Shown piece by piece: positions 32,618-41,699 of a stretch of DNA of 48,743 nt (positions are counted from its first letter, which is position 1; each line of letters begins with the position of its first letter). This DNA is from an uncultured Ruminococcus sp. (GTDB taxonomy: Bacteria; Bacillota; Clostridia; Oscillospirales; Ruminococcaceae), in assembly GCA_900545345.1 (NCBI GenBank), contig UQYQ01000019.1:1-48743 (forward strand), read 5' to 3'. A program made the position numbers and the translations under genes. The notes beneath the pieces were generated by a model. It worked only from the letters and a program-made list of their open reading frames with translations. It did not search any database and had not been told where the DNA came from.

Positions 32618-35014
32618 CTAATTCAGCTCAGCAACAGTAACACCGTCTTCACCCTCACCATAAACTCCTCGGCGTGACGATTTCACTTGCTTATGATGTT
32701 TTAAATGATTCCTTACTGCATTTTTCAGAACTCCGGTTCCTTTTCCATGAATTATTGTTATAACTCCAATATGTGATAAAATTGCATTGTCTATAAACCT
32801 ATCAAGCTCATACAAGCCTTCGTCAACCGCATATCCTCTAATGTCAAGCTCAAATGAAGCTTTTCGGCTTGCAACTGATTGAACATTTTTTGTTGACACT
32901 TTACTTTCAATTTTTTTGTTGTTAAGAGTGACCTTCTCTTTTTCTTTTAAACGAAGTTTTGAAATATGAATTTTAGTTTTCATAATTCCGGCTTGAATGT
33001 AACAGTATCCGCTGTCATCAGGAGGTGTAACTACAATCCCCTTTGCATTTGTATCAGTGATGAGAACATTGTCACCTTTTTTCAGAGGTCTTGGAAGCTT
33101 GTATTCATTACCCTTTTTAGAATTTACAGGATTTGCCTCATTATAAAGCTTGTTAATTGTGGTTTTAGCTTTATGTTTTGCATCAATCGCTCTTTTTTCA
33201 AAATTATCTTTATTCTTCTGCTTCTTTATTTCTTTTAGTTCATCAAGAAGTACATCAGATTCTCGTTCAACTCTTGTAATGATAGCATTAGCCTCTCTTG
33301 AAGCTTTATCGATAATACTTTGTTTGCTTTTTTCAAGCTCATCACGTTCTTGTTCAAGTTCGTTTTTTAATCTGTTCAGTTCGGTCTTTAAAGCTTCAGC
33401 AGTTATTCTGTTTTTTTCATATTGCTGTCGTTCATTCTCAAGCCTTTCTAAAACGGTTTCAAACTGCTTATTCTCACTGTTTATAAGCCTTTTTGAAGAA
33501 TTTATGATTTCTTCATTCATACCAAGCTTTAAGGCTATTTCAAAAGCATTTGATTTTCCCGGTGTGCCGAAAATCAATTTATATGTCGGCTGAAGAGTTT
33601 TGGTATCAAATTCACAGGAAGCGTTCACTATGCCATCGGTTTCCAAAGCATACATTTTAAGTTCCTGATAATGAGTAGTTGTAACAATTTCAGCACCGTT
33701 TTCTTTTAGTTTGTTTATTATGGAAACAGCAAGTGCTGCACCCTCAACCGGATCTGTTCCCGAACCAAGCTCATCTAACAAAACCAAAGACTTGTTATCA
33801 GCGGTTTTTATTATATCAATAACTTTATTAATATGTGAGGAAAAAGTAGAAAGATTTTGTTCAATTGACTGGCTGTCACCTATATCAACCAAAATCTTAT
33901 TGAATATTGATATTTTACTTCCGTCAGAAACAGGTATTAATAAACCGCACATAGTCATAAGCGTTAAAAGACCAACAGTTTTAAGTATTACGGTTTTACC
34001 GCCGGTATTCGGACCTGTAATAACAACAACATGCTTATCATTTCCCATACTAAAATCAATAGGAACAACTTTTTCTTTGTCGATAAGCGGATGTCTGGCT
34101 TTTTTTAAATGTATAACACCATTATCAGATATTATAGGCGGAATTGCATTCATTTTCGCAGCAAGATTTGCTTTTGAAAAGTATAAATCTAACTGCTTAA
34201 TAGCATTTAAGTTAGAGAAAAATTGCTCTTTAAAATCAGCACAAAGTGATGAAAGCTCGGCAATAATTCTATTAATTTCGTCTTTTTCCTCACCTATCAA
34301 TATTTGAATGTCATTGTTAGCTTCAACAACACTTATTGGTTCAACGAAAATTGTTGAACCGCTTCCTGATGTTGCATGAATAAGCCCCGGAACATCACTT
34401 TTATTTTCAGTTTTAACAGGAACAACAAAACGACCGTCACGAACTGTTATTATTGCCTCTTGCAAATATTTTTGTGTTGATTTAGAGCGTATCATCTTCT
34501 CTAAATTCTCACGTATTTTTACACTTGCTTGATTAATCTTTTTTCTGATTCTGCTAAGTTCAGGACTTGCATCATCTGCCAGTTCTTCCTCATTGATTAT
34601 TGATGCTTGAAGCTTTTTTTCAAGAAATTCATTTGCAAAAAGGCTGTCAAATAAATAATCTAAAACTGTTTGTTCATCTGAAAATTGATTTCTGTAATTT
34701 ATTAATTCATGTGATTGAATAAGTACATCCTTTATTTTTAAAAGATTTTTAAGCGATAATGTTGAGCCTGTATCTGCTAATTTTATAGAATCGGTTATAT
34801 CGGAAATATTGTGAAATGCAGGTGTACCGAATTTAACAGACAGATTGAAAGCTGTATCTGTCTTATCAATTTCTTTTTTTACTTTACTGAGTTCATAAAT
34901 TGGATGAGTTTTCAGTGCCAGTTTCTTTGACATTTCGCTGGAACATTCGTTTGCCAGCAGTTCTAAAATTTTATGTAGTTCAAGTGTCATATAATCCTTA
35001 AATAGTTTTTTCAA
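32618..35014 (-). CDS. mutS2: Endonuclease MutS2
   Basis: A 798-residue MutS-like protein that suppresses recombination and, in Bacillus, also splits collided ribosomes. The core and lever domains (1-310) lead to the ABC ATPase with Walker A VITGPNTGGKTVILK (about 335), signature NLSTFSSHI and Walker B LVLLDELGSGTDP. A long coiled coil (about 515-625) precedes a KOW-like domain and a C-terminal Smr nuclease domain with FELDIRGYAVDEGLYEL and IIHGKGTGVLK. The MutS mismatch-recognition domain is absent, as expected. The start is TTG at 35014, fixed by AAGGAG about 7 bases upstream. Confidence 0.97.
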   Translation of the reverse strand: MKKLFKDYMTLELHKILELLANECSSEMSKKLALKTHPIYELSKVKKEIDKTDTAFNLSVKFGTPAFHNISDITDSIKLADTGSTLSLKNLLKIKDVLIQSHELINYRNQFSDEQTVLDYLFDSLFANEFLEKKLQASIINEEELADDASPELSRIRKKINQASVKIRENLEKMIRSKSTQKYLQEAIITVRDGRFVVPVKTENKSDVPGLIHATSGSGSTIFVEPISVVEANNDIQILIGEEKDEINRIIAELSSLCADFKEQFFSNLNAIKQLDLYFSKANLAAKMNAIPPIISDNGVIHLKKARHPLIDKEKVVPIDFSMGNDKHVVVITGPNTGGKTVILKTVGLLTLMTMCGLLIPVSDGSKISIFNKILVDIGDSQSIEQNLSTFSSHINKVIDIIKTADNKSLVLLDELGSGTDPVEGAALAVSIINKLKENGAEIVTTTHYQELKMYALETDGIVNASCEFDTKTLQPTYKLIFGTPGKSNAFEIALKLGMNEEIINSSKRLINSENKQFETVLERLENERQQYEKNRITAEALKTELNRLKNELEQERDELEKSKQSIIDKASREANAIITRVERESDVLLDELKEIKKQKNKDNFEKRAIDAKHKAKTTINKLYNEANPVNSKKGNEYKLPRPLKKGDNVLITDTNAKGIVVTPPDDSGYCYIQAGIMKTKIHISKLRLKEKEKVTLNNKKIESKVSTKNVQSVASRKASFELDIRGYAVDEGLYELDRFIDNAILSHIGVITIIHGKGTGVLKNAVRNHLKHHKQVKSSRRGVYGEGEDGVTVAELN

Positions 35015-35046
35015 TGATTTTCTCCTTGTTAAATCTTTAAATTGCG

Positions 35047-35802
35047 TTAAAAAATACTTTTAAAATAATCAAGTGTTTTAAAAGTATGATTTATATGTGA
35101 AAAAATATATCTGTCTGTAATTTTATTAATTTCTTTTAAAAGTTTTTCCGAAACTTTAATATTAAATAAAATACTCATATCGGAAAGAGCTATATGTCTA
35201 AGTGCTGATACGGTACTTTCATTTAACGGTATAATATTATATCCGTCTGTCCCCGAAAAGCAGTTGTCGCAATACAGCTTCCCGGCCTGAATATCAAAAT
35301 GCATTATTTTATGAGAATATATATTGCAAACACAACATCCAATCAAGTTAGGGATAAGCCCTATTTCAGATATTAATCTGAATTCAAAAATTGATTTAAG
35401 AAGCATAATTTGGTGAGTATCTTTTTCAAGAAAATATAAAGTGTTAAGTAAAAGCTTTAATATGATTTCATAAGACTCGTCAGCGTCATACGAAAGAACT
35501 GTATATTTTAAAAGCTCTGCGAAATAAGAAGCAAGTGCCAATTTTCTTATATCAAATCTCAAATCATAAAAAGTATTTTCAATTTCCGAACTGTTTAAAT
35601 AATACCTTTCTCCTCTTTTGTTGACGCAGAATTTGGAGTATGAAAACAAACCAGTAGAAGCAGCAGTTTTGGAATTCAGCTTTCTTCCGCCTTTTACTGT
35701 GACTTCAATTATTCCATGGTCCTTAGTAAAAATATCAATGAACTTATCATTCTCTCCGTAAGCTCTCTCCCCTATTACTACTCCCATTGTTGTCAGTAGC
35801 AT
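35047..35802 (-). CDS. recO: DNA repair protein RecO
   Basis: A 251-residue recombination mediator that helps load RecA onto SSB-coated DNA. It has an N-terminal OB fold (TMGVVIGERAYGENDKFIDIF, VKGGRKLNSK), a helical middle, and a zinc site with two CxxC pairs (CCVC near 160, CDNC near 182). AAGGAG lies 9 bases before ATG 35802. Its start lies inside the yqzL-like gene, giving a 56-bp overlap and probable translational coupling. Confidence 0.95.
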   Translation of the reverse strand: MLLTTMGVVIGERAYGENDKFIDIFTKDHGIIEVTVKGGRKLNSKTAASTGLFSYSKFCVNKRGERYYLNSSEIENTFYDLRFDIRKLALASYFAELLKYTVLSYDADESYEIILKLLLNTLYFLEKDTHQIMLLKSIFEFRLISEIGLIPNLIGCCVCNIYSHKIMHFDIQAGKLYCDNCFSGTDGYNIIPLNESTVSALRHIALSDMSILFNIKVSEKLLKEINKITDRYIFSHINHTFKTLDYFKSIF

Positions 35803-35899
35803 TTATTTGTACTCCTTCTTTATTTGAGTTATATTTATTATATTTTAAATAATCTGAAATTTTCCCTGTTTTACAAAAAATCTCCCAAAGCTTATCCAT
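35747..35899 (-). CDS. yqzL: YqzL-like small protein
   Basis: A 50-residue reading frame between era and recO, reading MDKLWEIFCKTGKISDYLKY then NKYNSNKEGV. The pattern of a short N-terminus, a W-x-x-F pair, then TG-I--YL is that of YqzL, the small protein found at this position in Bacillus. Function is unknown. It starts 81 bp downstream of the era stop with a weak GGACGG upstream, and its last 18 codons run through the start of recO in another frame. The N-terminal 25 residues are the part that resembles the family; the tail may be constrained only by recO. Confidence 0.72.
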   Translation of the reverse strand: MDKLWEIFCKTGKISDYLKYNKYNSNKEGVQINATDNNGSSNRGESLRRE

Positions 35900-35980
35900 A
35901 ATAACACCGTCCTATAAAATTGTTGATATTATTATGGTAATCAAATATATGTGTAATATAAGAGGTAATTCATTCTAATG

Positions 35981-36886
35981 TTATTTATTGGTTAAACCGA
36001 AGTTTCTTATAATCCCCTCTTTATTTCTCCATCCTTCTTTAACTTTAACCCAGCATTGAAGATTAACTTTAATTTGAAAGAAAGATTCAAGCTCAATTCT
36101 TGCATCTTTTCCTATTTTCTGAAGCATTGAACCTCGTTTTCCGATAATAATACCCTTATGAGATTCCCTTTCACAAAAAATCACAGCACTGATATCAAGA
36201 ACTGCTTCATTATTGCGGTTATCATGCTCAGAAACTTCTTCGATAGCGACAGCGATTCCATGAGGAATTTCATCATTTAAGTTTAACAGCGCTTTTTCTC
36301 TTATTATTTCTGCCATAATGACTTTTTCCGGTTGGTCTGTCAAAGCATCATCAGGAAAATAATGAGGTTCTTCCTGCGCATTTTTATCAATAGCTTTAAA
36401 AACTAAATCCAGCCCGTCATTTTCTAAAACGCTGATTGGTATTATATCCTCAAAGTCGTATAGCTTTGAATATTCACTAAGTATTTGAATTAAAACAGAT
36501 TTATCACTGAGTAAATCAACCTTGTTAACTGCCAAAATAACCTTTTTATTTGTACGCTTAAAACTGTTTATAAGTGAAATCTCATTATCACCGATTTTTT
36601 TTGTACAATCAACAACAAAAATAGCTGTTTCGACATCTTTAACAGCTTCATTAATATTATCAACCATGTGTGCTGAAAGCTTTGTTTTTGCTTTATGCAT
36701 ACCAGGTGTATCAATAAATATATACTGAGTTTCCCCTTTTGTAACTATGCCTGTTATCTTTGTTCTGGTCGTCTGAGGCTTGTGGCTTACGGCAGCTATT
36801 TTTTCTCCTACCATTGCATTTAAAAGAGATGATTTTCCTACATTAGCCCTTCCTACAATAGACACGAACGCTGTTTTGGTTGCCAT
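35981..36886 (-). CDS. era: GTPase Era
   Basis: A 301-residue essential GTPase that binds the 3' end of 16S rRNA and aids small-subunit maturation. G1 is GRANVGKSSLL (about 12-22), G3 IDTPGMHKAKTKLS, G4 LAVNKVDLL, and the C-terminal KH domain has ERESHKGIIIGKRGSMLQKI with the GxxG loop. AAGGAG precedes the ATG. The dgkA stop codon directly abuts its ATG, so the two genes are translated in series. Confidence 0.97.
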   Translation of the reverse strand: MATKTAFVSIVGRANVGKSSLLNAMVGEKIAAVSHKPQTTRTKITGIVTKGETQYIFIDTPGMHKAKTKLSAHMVDNINEAVKDVETAIFVVDCTKKIGDNEISLINSFKRTNKKVILAVNKVDLLSDKSVLIQILSEYSKLYDFEDIIPISVLENDGLDLVFKAIDKNAQEEPHYFPDDALTDQPEKVIMAEIIREKALLNLNDEIPHGIAVAIEEVSEHDNRNNEAVLDISAVIFCERESHKGIIIGKRGSMLQKIGKDARIELESFFQIKVNLQCWVKVKEGWRNKEGIIRNFGLTNK

Positions 36887-37375
36887 TTATCTTTTCTCCT
36901 TATTTTCTGTCGTAATATTCTTCGGTTTAAATAAAGTAAATATGAATAATATGCTAAACACTATCGAGACAAATAACAATATAACCCTCATCAAACTTGA
37001 CTTAAAATAGTTAAAGATATCGGTTAAAACATTCAAATTAATAAAAAACATTATTCCTATTATAGCTGCAATAATAGCTGAAATTAAAACAGCTCCGGCG
37101 GCAGTGTCTTTAGCCCTTTTAGCTTTTTTATGGTATGACGGCGAGGCCAAATCCACAGCGTCTTCTATTGCAGTATTAAACATTTCCGAAGATATAACCA
37201 GTGCTATAACCGCCAATATAACCCCGTACTCTGTTTTAGTGAAACTGTAAAAACTTGAAAACCATAGAACATAGGCAGCTGAAACTATGTGAACTCTCAT
37301 ATGACGCTCACTTTTAACAGCCGATAATATCCCGACAAATGCATTTTTAAAACTGTTTATTATAATCTTAATCAT
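36887..37375 (-). CDS. dgkA: Diacylglycerol/undecaprenol kinase family protein
   Basis: A 162-residue membrane kinase of the DgkA family. An amphipathic N-terminus (KNAFVGILSAVKSERHMRVH) leads into the active-site helix VISSEMFNTAIEDAVDLASP, with the conserved Glu and Asn-Thr-Ala-Ile-Glu, then RAKDTAAGAVLISAIIAAII. In Gram-positive bacteria this family mainly phosphorylates undecaprenol for cell-wall lipid carrier recycling. It carries about 40 extra C-terminal residues with a further hydrophobic segment (VILLFVSIVFSILFIFTLF), longer than the usual 120-130. It lies between ybeY and era, as in Bacillus. Confidence 0.92.
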   Translation of the reverse strand: MIKIIINSFKNAFVGILSAVKSERHMRVHIVSAAYVLWFSSFYSFTKTEYGVILAVIALVISSEMFNTAIEDAVDLASPSYHKKAKRAKDTAAGAVLISAIIAAIIGIMFFINLNVLTDIFNYFKSSLMRVILLFVSIVFSILFIFTLFKPKNITTENKEKR

Positions 37376-37873
37376 TTATTCAGTAATATAGGAGCTTTGT
37401 CTGGATACACCAAGCTTGTCCAGTATTTTTTCTTCTGTTTCACGCATATTTCGTGCTTCAACTCCGCCGTTTTCATGGTCATATCCTAAAAGATGAAGCA
37501 TTGAGTGTACTGTTAAAAATCCAATTTCACGCTCCAAAGAATGCCCGTATAGTTTTGCCTGTTTTAAAGCTGTTTGAATAGAAATGACAATATCACCGAG
37601 CATATATGCTCCTGTTTCATTGTTATAGTCATAAACACCGTTTTCACCTAAAGGAAAGGATAAAACATCAGTGGATTTATCAACATCCCTGTATTCATAA
37701 TTTAACTTGTGAATTTCATCATCACTAACAAAAGAAACACTAACTTCTGCATTGTCTGAAAAATTCTCATTATCCAAAACTGCATTGCAGCTTCTTCTGA
37801 TAAGAAGTCTGATTCCAACGGGTATTTTAATGTCCTTTTGATTATTTGCTATTGAAACTTTTGTTTTTCCCAT
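37376..37873 (-). CDS. ybeY: Endoribonuclease YbeY
   Basis: A 165-residue zinc-dependent RNase involved in 16S rRNA 3' maturation and ribosome quality control. The metal site HSMLHLLGYDH (His x3 His x5 His) is near residue 130, preceded by TDVLSFPLGE and GDIVIS. ATG 37873 is chosen because AAAGGA lies 10 bases upstream; it gives a 32-bp overlap with the end of phoH. It ends one base before the dgkA stretch begins. Confidence 0.95.
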   Translation of the reverse strand: MGKTKVSIANNQKDIKIPVGIRLLIRRSCNAVLDNENFSDNAEVSVSFVSDDEIHKLNYEYRDVDKSTDVLSFPLGENGVYDYNNETGAYMLGDIVISIQTALKQAKLYGHSLEREIGFLTVHSMLHLLGYDHENGGVEARNMRETEEKILDKLGVSRQSSYITE

Positions 37874-38843
37874 TATTTTTAAATCCTTTCTTTTCAGAAT
37901 TGAATTTCTCATATGCTTTTATAATATCCTGAACTAATCGGTGTCTTACAACATCACTTTCATTAAATGTGTTAATAAATATATCATCAACATCTTTTAA
38001 AACCTTTGTTGCCTGAATAAGTCCTGAACTTTTTGCGTCAGGAAGATCGATTTGTGTTATATCACCCGTTATAACTATCTTACTGTTAAAACCAAGTCGT
38101 GTTAAAAACATTTTCATTTGTTCAGGGGTTGTATTTTGTGCCTCATCAAGAATTATAAAAGCATCATCTAATGTGCGGCCTCTCATATATGCCAGTGGTG
38201 CAACCTCAATACATCCTCTTTCCTGCTGTTTTGCAAAAGTGTCAGGTCCGAGCATCTCAAACAAAGCATCATATAGAGGTCTTAAATATGGGTCTACTTT
38301 GTCCTGCAAGTCGCCGGGCAGGAATCCAAGTTTTTCACCTGCTTCTACCGCAGGTCTTGTAAGAATTATTTTATTTACTTCATGATTTCTGAAAGCTTTT
38401 ACTGCCATTGCAACTGCCAGATATGTTTTTCCGGTTCCGGCAGGCCCCACTCCGATTACAATTGTATTATCTCTTATAGCGTCAACATATTTCTTCTGAC
38501 CCAAAGTTTTCGGCTTAACGATTTTCCCGCTTGTTGTAACACAAATACCGTCATCATTTAATTTTGTAAGTTCTTTTTGTGCACCTTCTCTAACTAAGGA
38601 AAAAACATATCTTATACTCTGCTCATTAATCTGGTCACCCTTATTTGCAAGAAAAATTAATGAATCTATAGCTTGCTCGGCGTTTTTTACATTTTCCTCA
38701 TCACCGGTAATTTTGATGTCAGTTCCTCTATTTAATATCACTACATTATACTGTTTTTGAATCAAATTAACATTTTCATCAAAATTACCGAAAATATTTA
38801 ATATTGTTTCCAAAGTGTCAACATTTACAATTCTTTCAACCAT
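37842..38843 (-). CDS. phoH: PhoH-family ATPase
   Basis: A 333-residue PhoH-like P-loop protein. The N-terminal KH-like region (about 1-100) has the ITGDEENVKNAEQAIDSL pattern; Walker A is GVGPAGTGKTYLAVAMAVKA (about 135) and Walker B AFIILDEAQNTTPEQMKMFL. PhoH proteins are ATP-binding, with proposed RNA-helicase-like roles in RNA metabolism, which fits their constant pairing with ybeY. The gene overlaps ybeY and lies 179 bp downstream of yqfD, with its own promoter in that gap. Confidence 0.93.
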   Translation of the reverse strand: MVERIVNVDTLETILNIFGNFDENVNLIQKQYNVVILNRGTDIKITGDEENVKNAEQAIDSLIFLANKGDQINEQSIRYVFSLVREGAQKELTKLNDDGICVTTSGKIVKPKTLGQKKYVDAIRDNTIVIGVGPAGTGKTYLAVAMAVKAFRNHEVNKIILTRPAVEAGEKLGFLPGDLQDKVDPYLRPLYDALFEMLGPDTFAKQQERGCIEVAPLAYMRGRTLDDAFIILDEAQNTTPEQMKMFLTRLGFNSKIVITGDITQIDLPDAKSSGLIQATKVLKDVDDIFINTFNESDVVRHRLVQDIIKAYEKFNSEKKGFKNNGKNKSFNSK

Positions 38844-38983
38844 TTGTTCACCCAGTTAATTTTTATATTCTTTGTATTTAATTCTTCTGCTGATAATTTC
38901 ATTTTCAAAGAAACAAAATCTGTGATTTTAAAGTCATACAAATATATAGCAGAAACTCTTATTAAGATTATCTCTTTGAGGTT

Positions 38984-38992
38984 ATTATACCA
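38984..38992 (-). promoter_or_regulatory. Extended -10 promoter upstream of phoH
   Basis: On the minus strand TGGTATAAT, about 140 bp before the phoH ATG; no good -35 box is visible. It lets phoH-ybeY-dgkA-era-recO be expressed in vegetative cells independently of yqfCD. Confidence 0.6.
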
Positions 38993-39022
38993 TAAACTTT
39001 AAAAAAAATAAAGCAATTTTAT

Positions 39023-40213
39023 TTATTTTGTCAATAATTCTTTTTCTATGGCGATATTTCCGTTTAATTTATATTTAACAGTAATTGACAGACCTTTTTT
39101 AGTTTCTTTAGTTTCGAGTTCTTTGTTCAAAATCTTTTTATCCTTTAAAAAATTTGTCTCATAGATTTTTATTTTATTTAGAAGCTTTTCTTTTGCTTCT
39201 TTTTTGGAAAGTTTAACATTCTCAAAATAATATTTGTCATATGATTTTTTCGATATCCCAACCGGCAGCTTAAAACCTAAAAAAGAAAAATTAGATCTGC
39301 TGTCTGTCATAATATAATTTCCCTCTACCTTTTTACCGATAGATATTGGTACTTCTAAATCAAAAACAGTAAAATATTTTCTTGTTTTATCATTTTCAAT
39401 AATAATTTTTTGTTCATCTTTAAAATCCTGTTCGAATGTAATACTCTCATCATAATCTGCCATTATCTCTCCTTTGCAATGGCATAACATAAGCTTAGCC
39501 TCATCCTTTTTACTTTCATCGACTGCTTTTGCTCTATATTTTCCGCTAACAAGTACATCACCTTTTTTTACTTTTTTTCCTACTACTTTCATAAGCTTTC
39601 CGATATAGACATTTACATCAGTTATTACCGCATCATGACTTGCAACTAAGTTCGTAACAGGTCGTATTTTTGTCATTTCAGGTTCTTTTGTTTTTTCTAA
39701 TACATCTACAACAAGGACGGAACCATTGTTTCTTAATGTTATCCATGCAAAATTTTTTGAATTTAACATCATATAGCTTTCTGATTTTGAAAAATCAATA
39801 CTTGGAATAAAACTGCCTATATCTATATTTTGCTGTTTTAGTAAGGCTTTTATTTCATTATCTAAATCACTGTTTCCTCCGGTAATTTCGATTTTTAAAA
39901 CAATGTTGGAAAGAATAAAAATTATAGTTACTGCAGTTAATATTCCTGCTATTAATCCATATCTGAACCTGTACCTGCAAATTTTCGGAAAAAAACCTTT
40001 TGATTTTACAGACTCAATTTCATAATGTTTATCAGTGCATATTTTTTTTATAAGTTTTAGTTTTAAAAAAGAAACCGAAATATGTATTTTCCCTCTTTTG
40101 GCTGTTATTTTTTTAATCGGAACATTATTTTTTGACAATTCATTTATTAATCCCGTAGAGTTATCACTTTTGATTATCAAATCAGTTTTTCCTGTTATAA
40201 AATTAAGCGCCAC
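39023..40213 (-). CDS. yqfD: Sporulation protein YqfD
   Basis: A 396-residue membrane protein of the YqfD family: a cytoplasmic N-terminal domain (about 1-85), one membrane helix (GLIAGILTAVTIIFILSNIV) and a large extracytoplasmic domain with FAWITLRNNGSVLVVDVLEK and NLVASHDAVITDVNVYIGKL. In Bacillus it is in the sigma-E regulon. The start is GTG at 40213, supported by TAGGAGAGAG upstream; no ATG fits the frame. It lies 18 bp after yqfC, the standard pairing. Confidence 0.93.
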   Translation of the reverse strand: MALNFITGKTDLIIKSDNSTGLINELSKNNVPIKKITAKRGKIHISVSFLKLKLIKKICTDKHYEIESVKSKGFFPKICRYRFRYGLIAGILTAVTIIFILSNIVLKIEITGGNSDLDNEIKALLKQQNIDIGSFIPSIDFSKSESYMMLNSKNFAWITLRNNGSVLVVDVLEKTKEPEMTKIRPVTNLVASHDAVITDVNVYIGKLMKVVGKKVKKGDVLVSGKYRAKAVDESKKDEAKLMLCHCKGEIMADYDESITFEQDFKDEQKIIIENDKTRKYFTVFDLEVPISIGKKVEGNYIMTDSRSNFSFLGFKLPVGISKKSYDKYYFENVKLSKKEAKEKLLNKIKIYETNFLKDKKILNKELETKETKKGLSITVKYKLNGNIAIEKELLTK

Positions 40214-40231
40214 TGCATCTCTCTCCTAAAA

Positions 40232-40504
40232 TTATTTAACTGTTTTTTTTCTTTTTTCATTTATTTCAATTCTGTCAATTTCACCGACTACTTCAGCGTA
40301 TCCTGAAGAATATGATGTAAGCTTTAACTCACCCCCCCATATGCTGATATTGCAATCACAGGTTTTTATTATTATTAAAGCGTCATTACATTCTAAAATT
40401 TTTTTGAAGCTTTCTATTACAATTTTTTTTGTTCCGTAAATATTTATATTTGATGCGGTACCTGTCACCTCGCCTAAAAAATTACCAAGCTTATGGTTTT
40501 TCAT
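40232..40504 (-). CDS. yqfC: Sporulation protein YqfC
   Basis: A 90-residue beta-rich protein resembling YabP/YqfC: GEVTGTASNINIYGTKKIVI near the start, then CDNCNIS-like CDCNISIWGGEL and YAEVVGEIDRIEI at the end. The YabP/YqfC family is restricted to spore formers. AAAGGAG precedes the ATG. It begins the yqfC-yqfD unit and is divergent from ylbJ across a 137-bp A+T-rich gap where both promoters should lie. Confidence 0.9.
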   Translation of the reverse strand: MKNHKLGNFLGEVTGTASNINIYGTKKIVIESFKKILECNDALIIIKTCDCNISIWGGELKLTSYSSGYAEVVGEIDRIEINEKRKKTVK

Positions 40505-40641
40505 TATAATTCTCCTTTTTTAATATATTTTAAAGCTGCGATAAAATAAAAATCTTTCTCATTAATTATATTATTATTTTATCTGTCATATACATTTAGC
40601 AGCATAATATTATTAAATAAATCAGAAAGGACAGAGACTTC

Positions 40642-41688
40642 ATGGCAAAAGCTAAAAATTATATTTTATACATATTTATAATTCTTTTCGGAATTTTGTC
40701 AATAATAATGTCATCTCAAATATCTGACGAAATAATTATTGCTGTTAACAGATGTTTGTTTGTTATTATTCCTTCACTGTTTTCGTTTCTTGTTTTTTCC
40801 GATTTAATTTTAAAATCAGGTTGTTATAAATTTATCTGCAAACCATTTTCACTTATTTCCAAATACATATTCAAAATGGACAGTCATCTTTTCTTTGTTT
40901 TTTTGCTAGGAAATATTTGCGGATATCCGATAGGTTTTAAATTACTGAATAATTTATACGAACAAAATAAAATAAGTAAATTTACAGCTGAAATAATGTC
41001 ATGCTACTGTTATGCCTCAGGTCCGTCATTTGTCATCGGACTTGTAGGAATAACTATGTTTTCATCTAAGCTTATAGGTATAATTATATTTCTTGCTAAT
41101 TTTTTTTCTAATGCAGCCATTGCAATAGTTCTGAATCGTGTTGTTAGAATTCCGAATATAAATAATTCTTCTAAGTTAAAAACAAAAGTATCTGTTGTAG
41201 ATTCAGTTCAAAGTGCATCAAAAAGCTTATTTCTTATTTGTTCTATGATTGTTATGTTCGCTTCAATTATAGGAATACTGAAAGGGTTCAATCTATTTAA
41301 CATTATTAAATTTGACATTTTACCGTTTTTAGAAATCACATATGTTGTTGATATGACTGTAATCTCAGCAGATGTTATTCCTTTGATATCTGCATTGATT
41401 TCTTTCGGCGGCATTTGTGTTTTGTTTCAGCTGAAGGCATTATCAAGAGGTTTGTCACTTAAATATATATTGGTTTCAAGATTCCCTGCATTTTTCTTGT
41501 CAGCTCTTTTTGCCAGAATAATGATAAACATATTTGACATAAAGATACATGCAGCAGCTGCTGATGCTTATATAAGCGGAAAATCGATTGGTTTTACTGA
41601 TGCTAAAAGCTATATGCCAGCAATTCTTATGATAATAATGATGTTTATTTTAATTTTGACAAAAGAAAAGAACCCACTGAAAAAGTAG
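40642..41688 (+). CDS. ylbJ: Sporulation integral membrane protein YlbJ
   Basis: A 348-residue polytopic membrane protein with about eight hydrophobic segments and paired gate-like motifs of the nucleoside-transporter type (GNICGYPIGFKLLNNLYEQ; SCYCYASGPSFVIGLVG). YlbJ is needed for spore formation in Bacillus. It is the only plus-strand gene in the right half. AAAGGA precedes the ATG. Its last codons lie within the terminator hairpin of the convergent gatB. Confidence 0.93.
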   Translation: MAKAKNYILYIFIILFGILSIIMSSQISDEIIIAVNRCLFVIIPSLFSFLVFSDLILKSGCYKFICKPFSLISKYIFKMDSHLFFVFLLGNICGYPIGFKLLNNLYEQNKISKFTAEIMSCYCYASGPSFVIGLVGITMFSSKLIGIIIFLANFFSNAAIAIVLNRVVRIPNINNSSKLKTKVSVVDSVQSASKSLFLICSMIVMFASIIGILKGFNLFNIIKFDILPFLEITYVVDMTVISADVIPLISALISFGGICVLFQLKALSRGLSLKYILVSRFPAFFLSALFARIMINIFDIKIHAAAADAYISGKSIGFTDAKSYMPAILMIIMMFILILTKEKNPLKK

Positions 41689-41693
41689 GTTCT
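41660..41693 (-). terminator. Intrinsic terminator of gatB, inside the end of ylbJ
   Basis: On the minus strand AGAACCTACT and AGTGGGTTCT pair (one U-G) across a 5-nt loop and are followed by TTTCTTTTG. On the plus strand the same stem has a C-A mismatch and no T run, so it favours gatB. Confidence 0.75.
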
Positions 41694-41699
41694 AAAGTA

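Noticed and set aside
33711..34307. Plus-strand open frame opposite mutS2 (198 codons)
   Set aside because: An antisense shadow of the conserved ATPase domain with no start signal.
38825..38941. A short minus-strand open frame overlapping the phoH start (38 codons from a TTG, with a 25-codon ATG version)
   Set aside because: The peptide looks mildly protein-like, but there is no ribosome binding site, no family match I recognise and the region is very A+T-rich, so it is not called.
40586..40612. Possible sigma-E promoter for ylbJ (TCATATA and CATAATAT)
   Set aside because: The spacing is too short for the Bacillus consensus, although sigma-E control of ylbJ is expected from the family.
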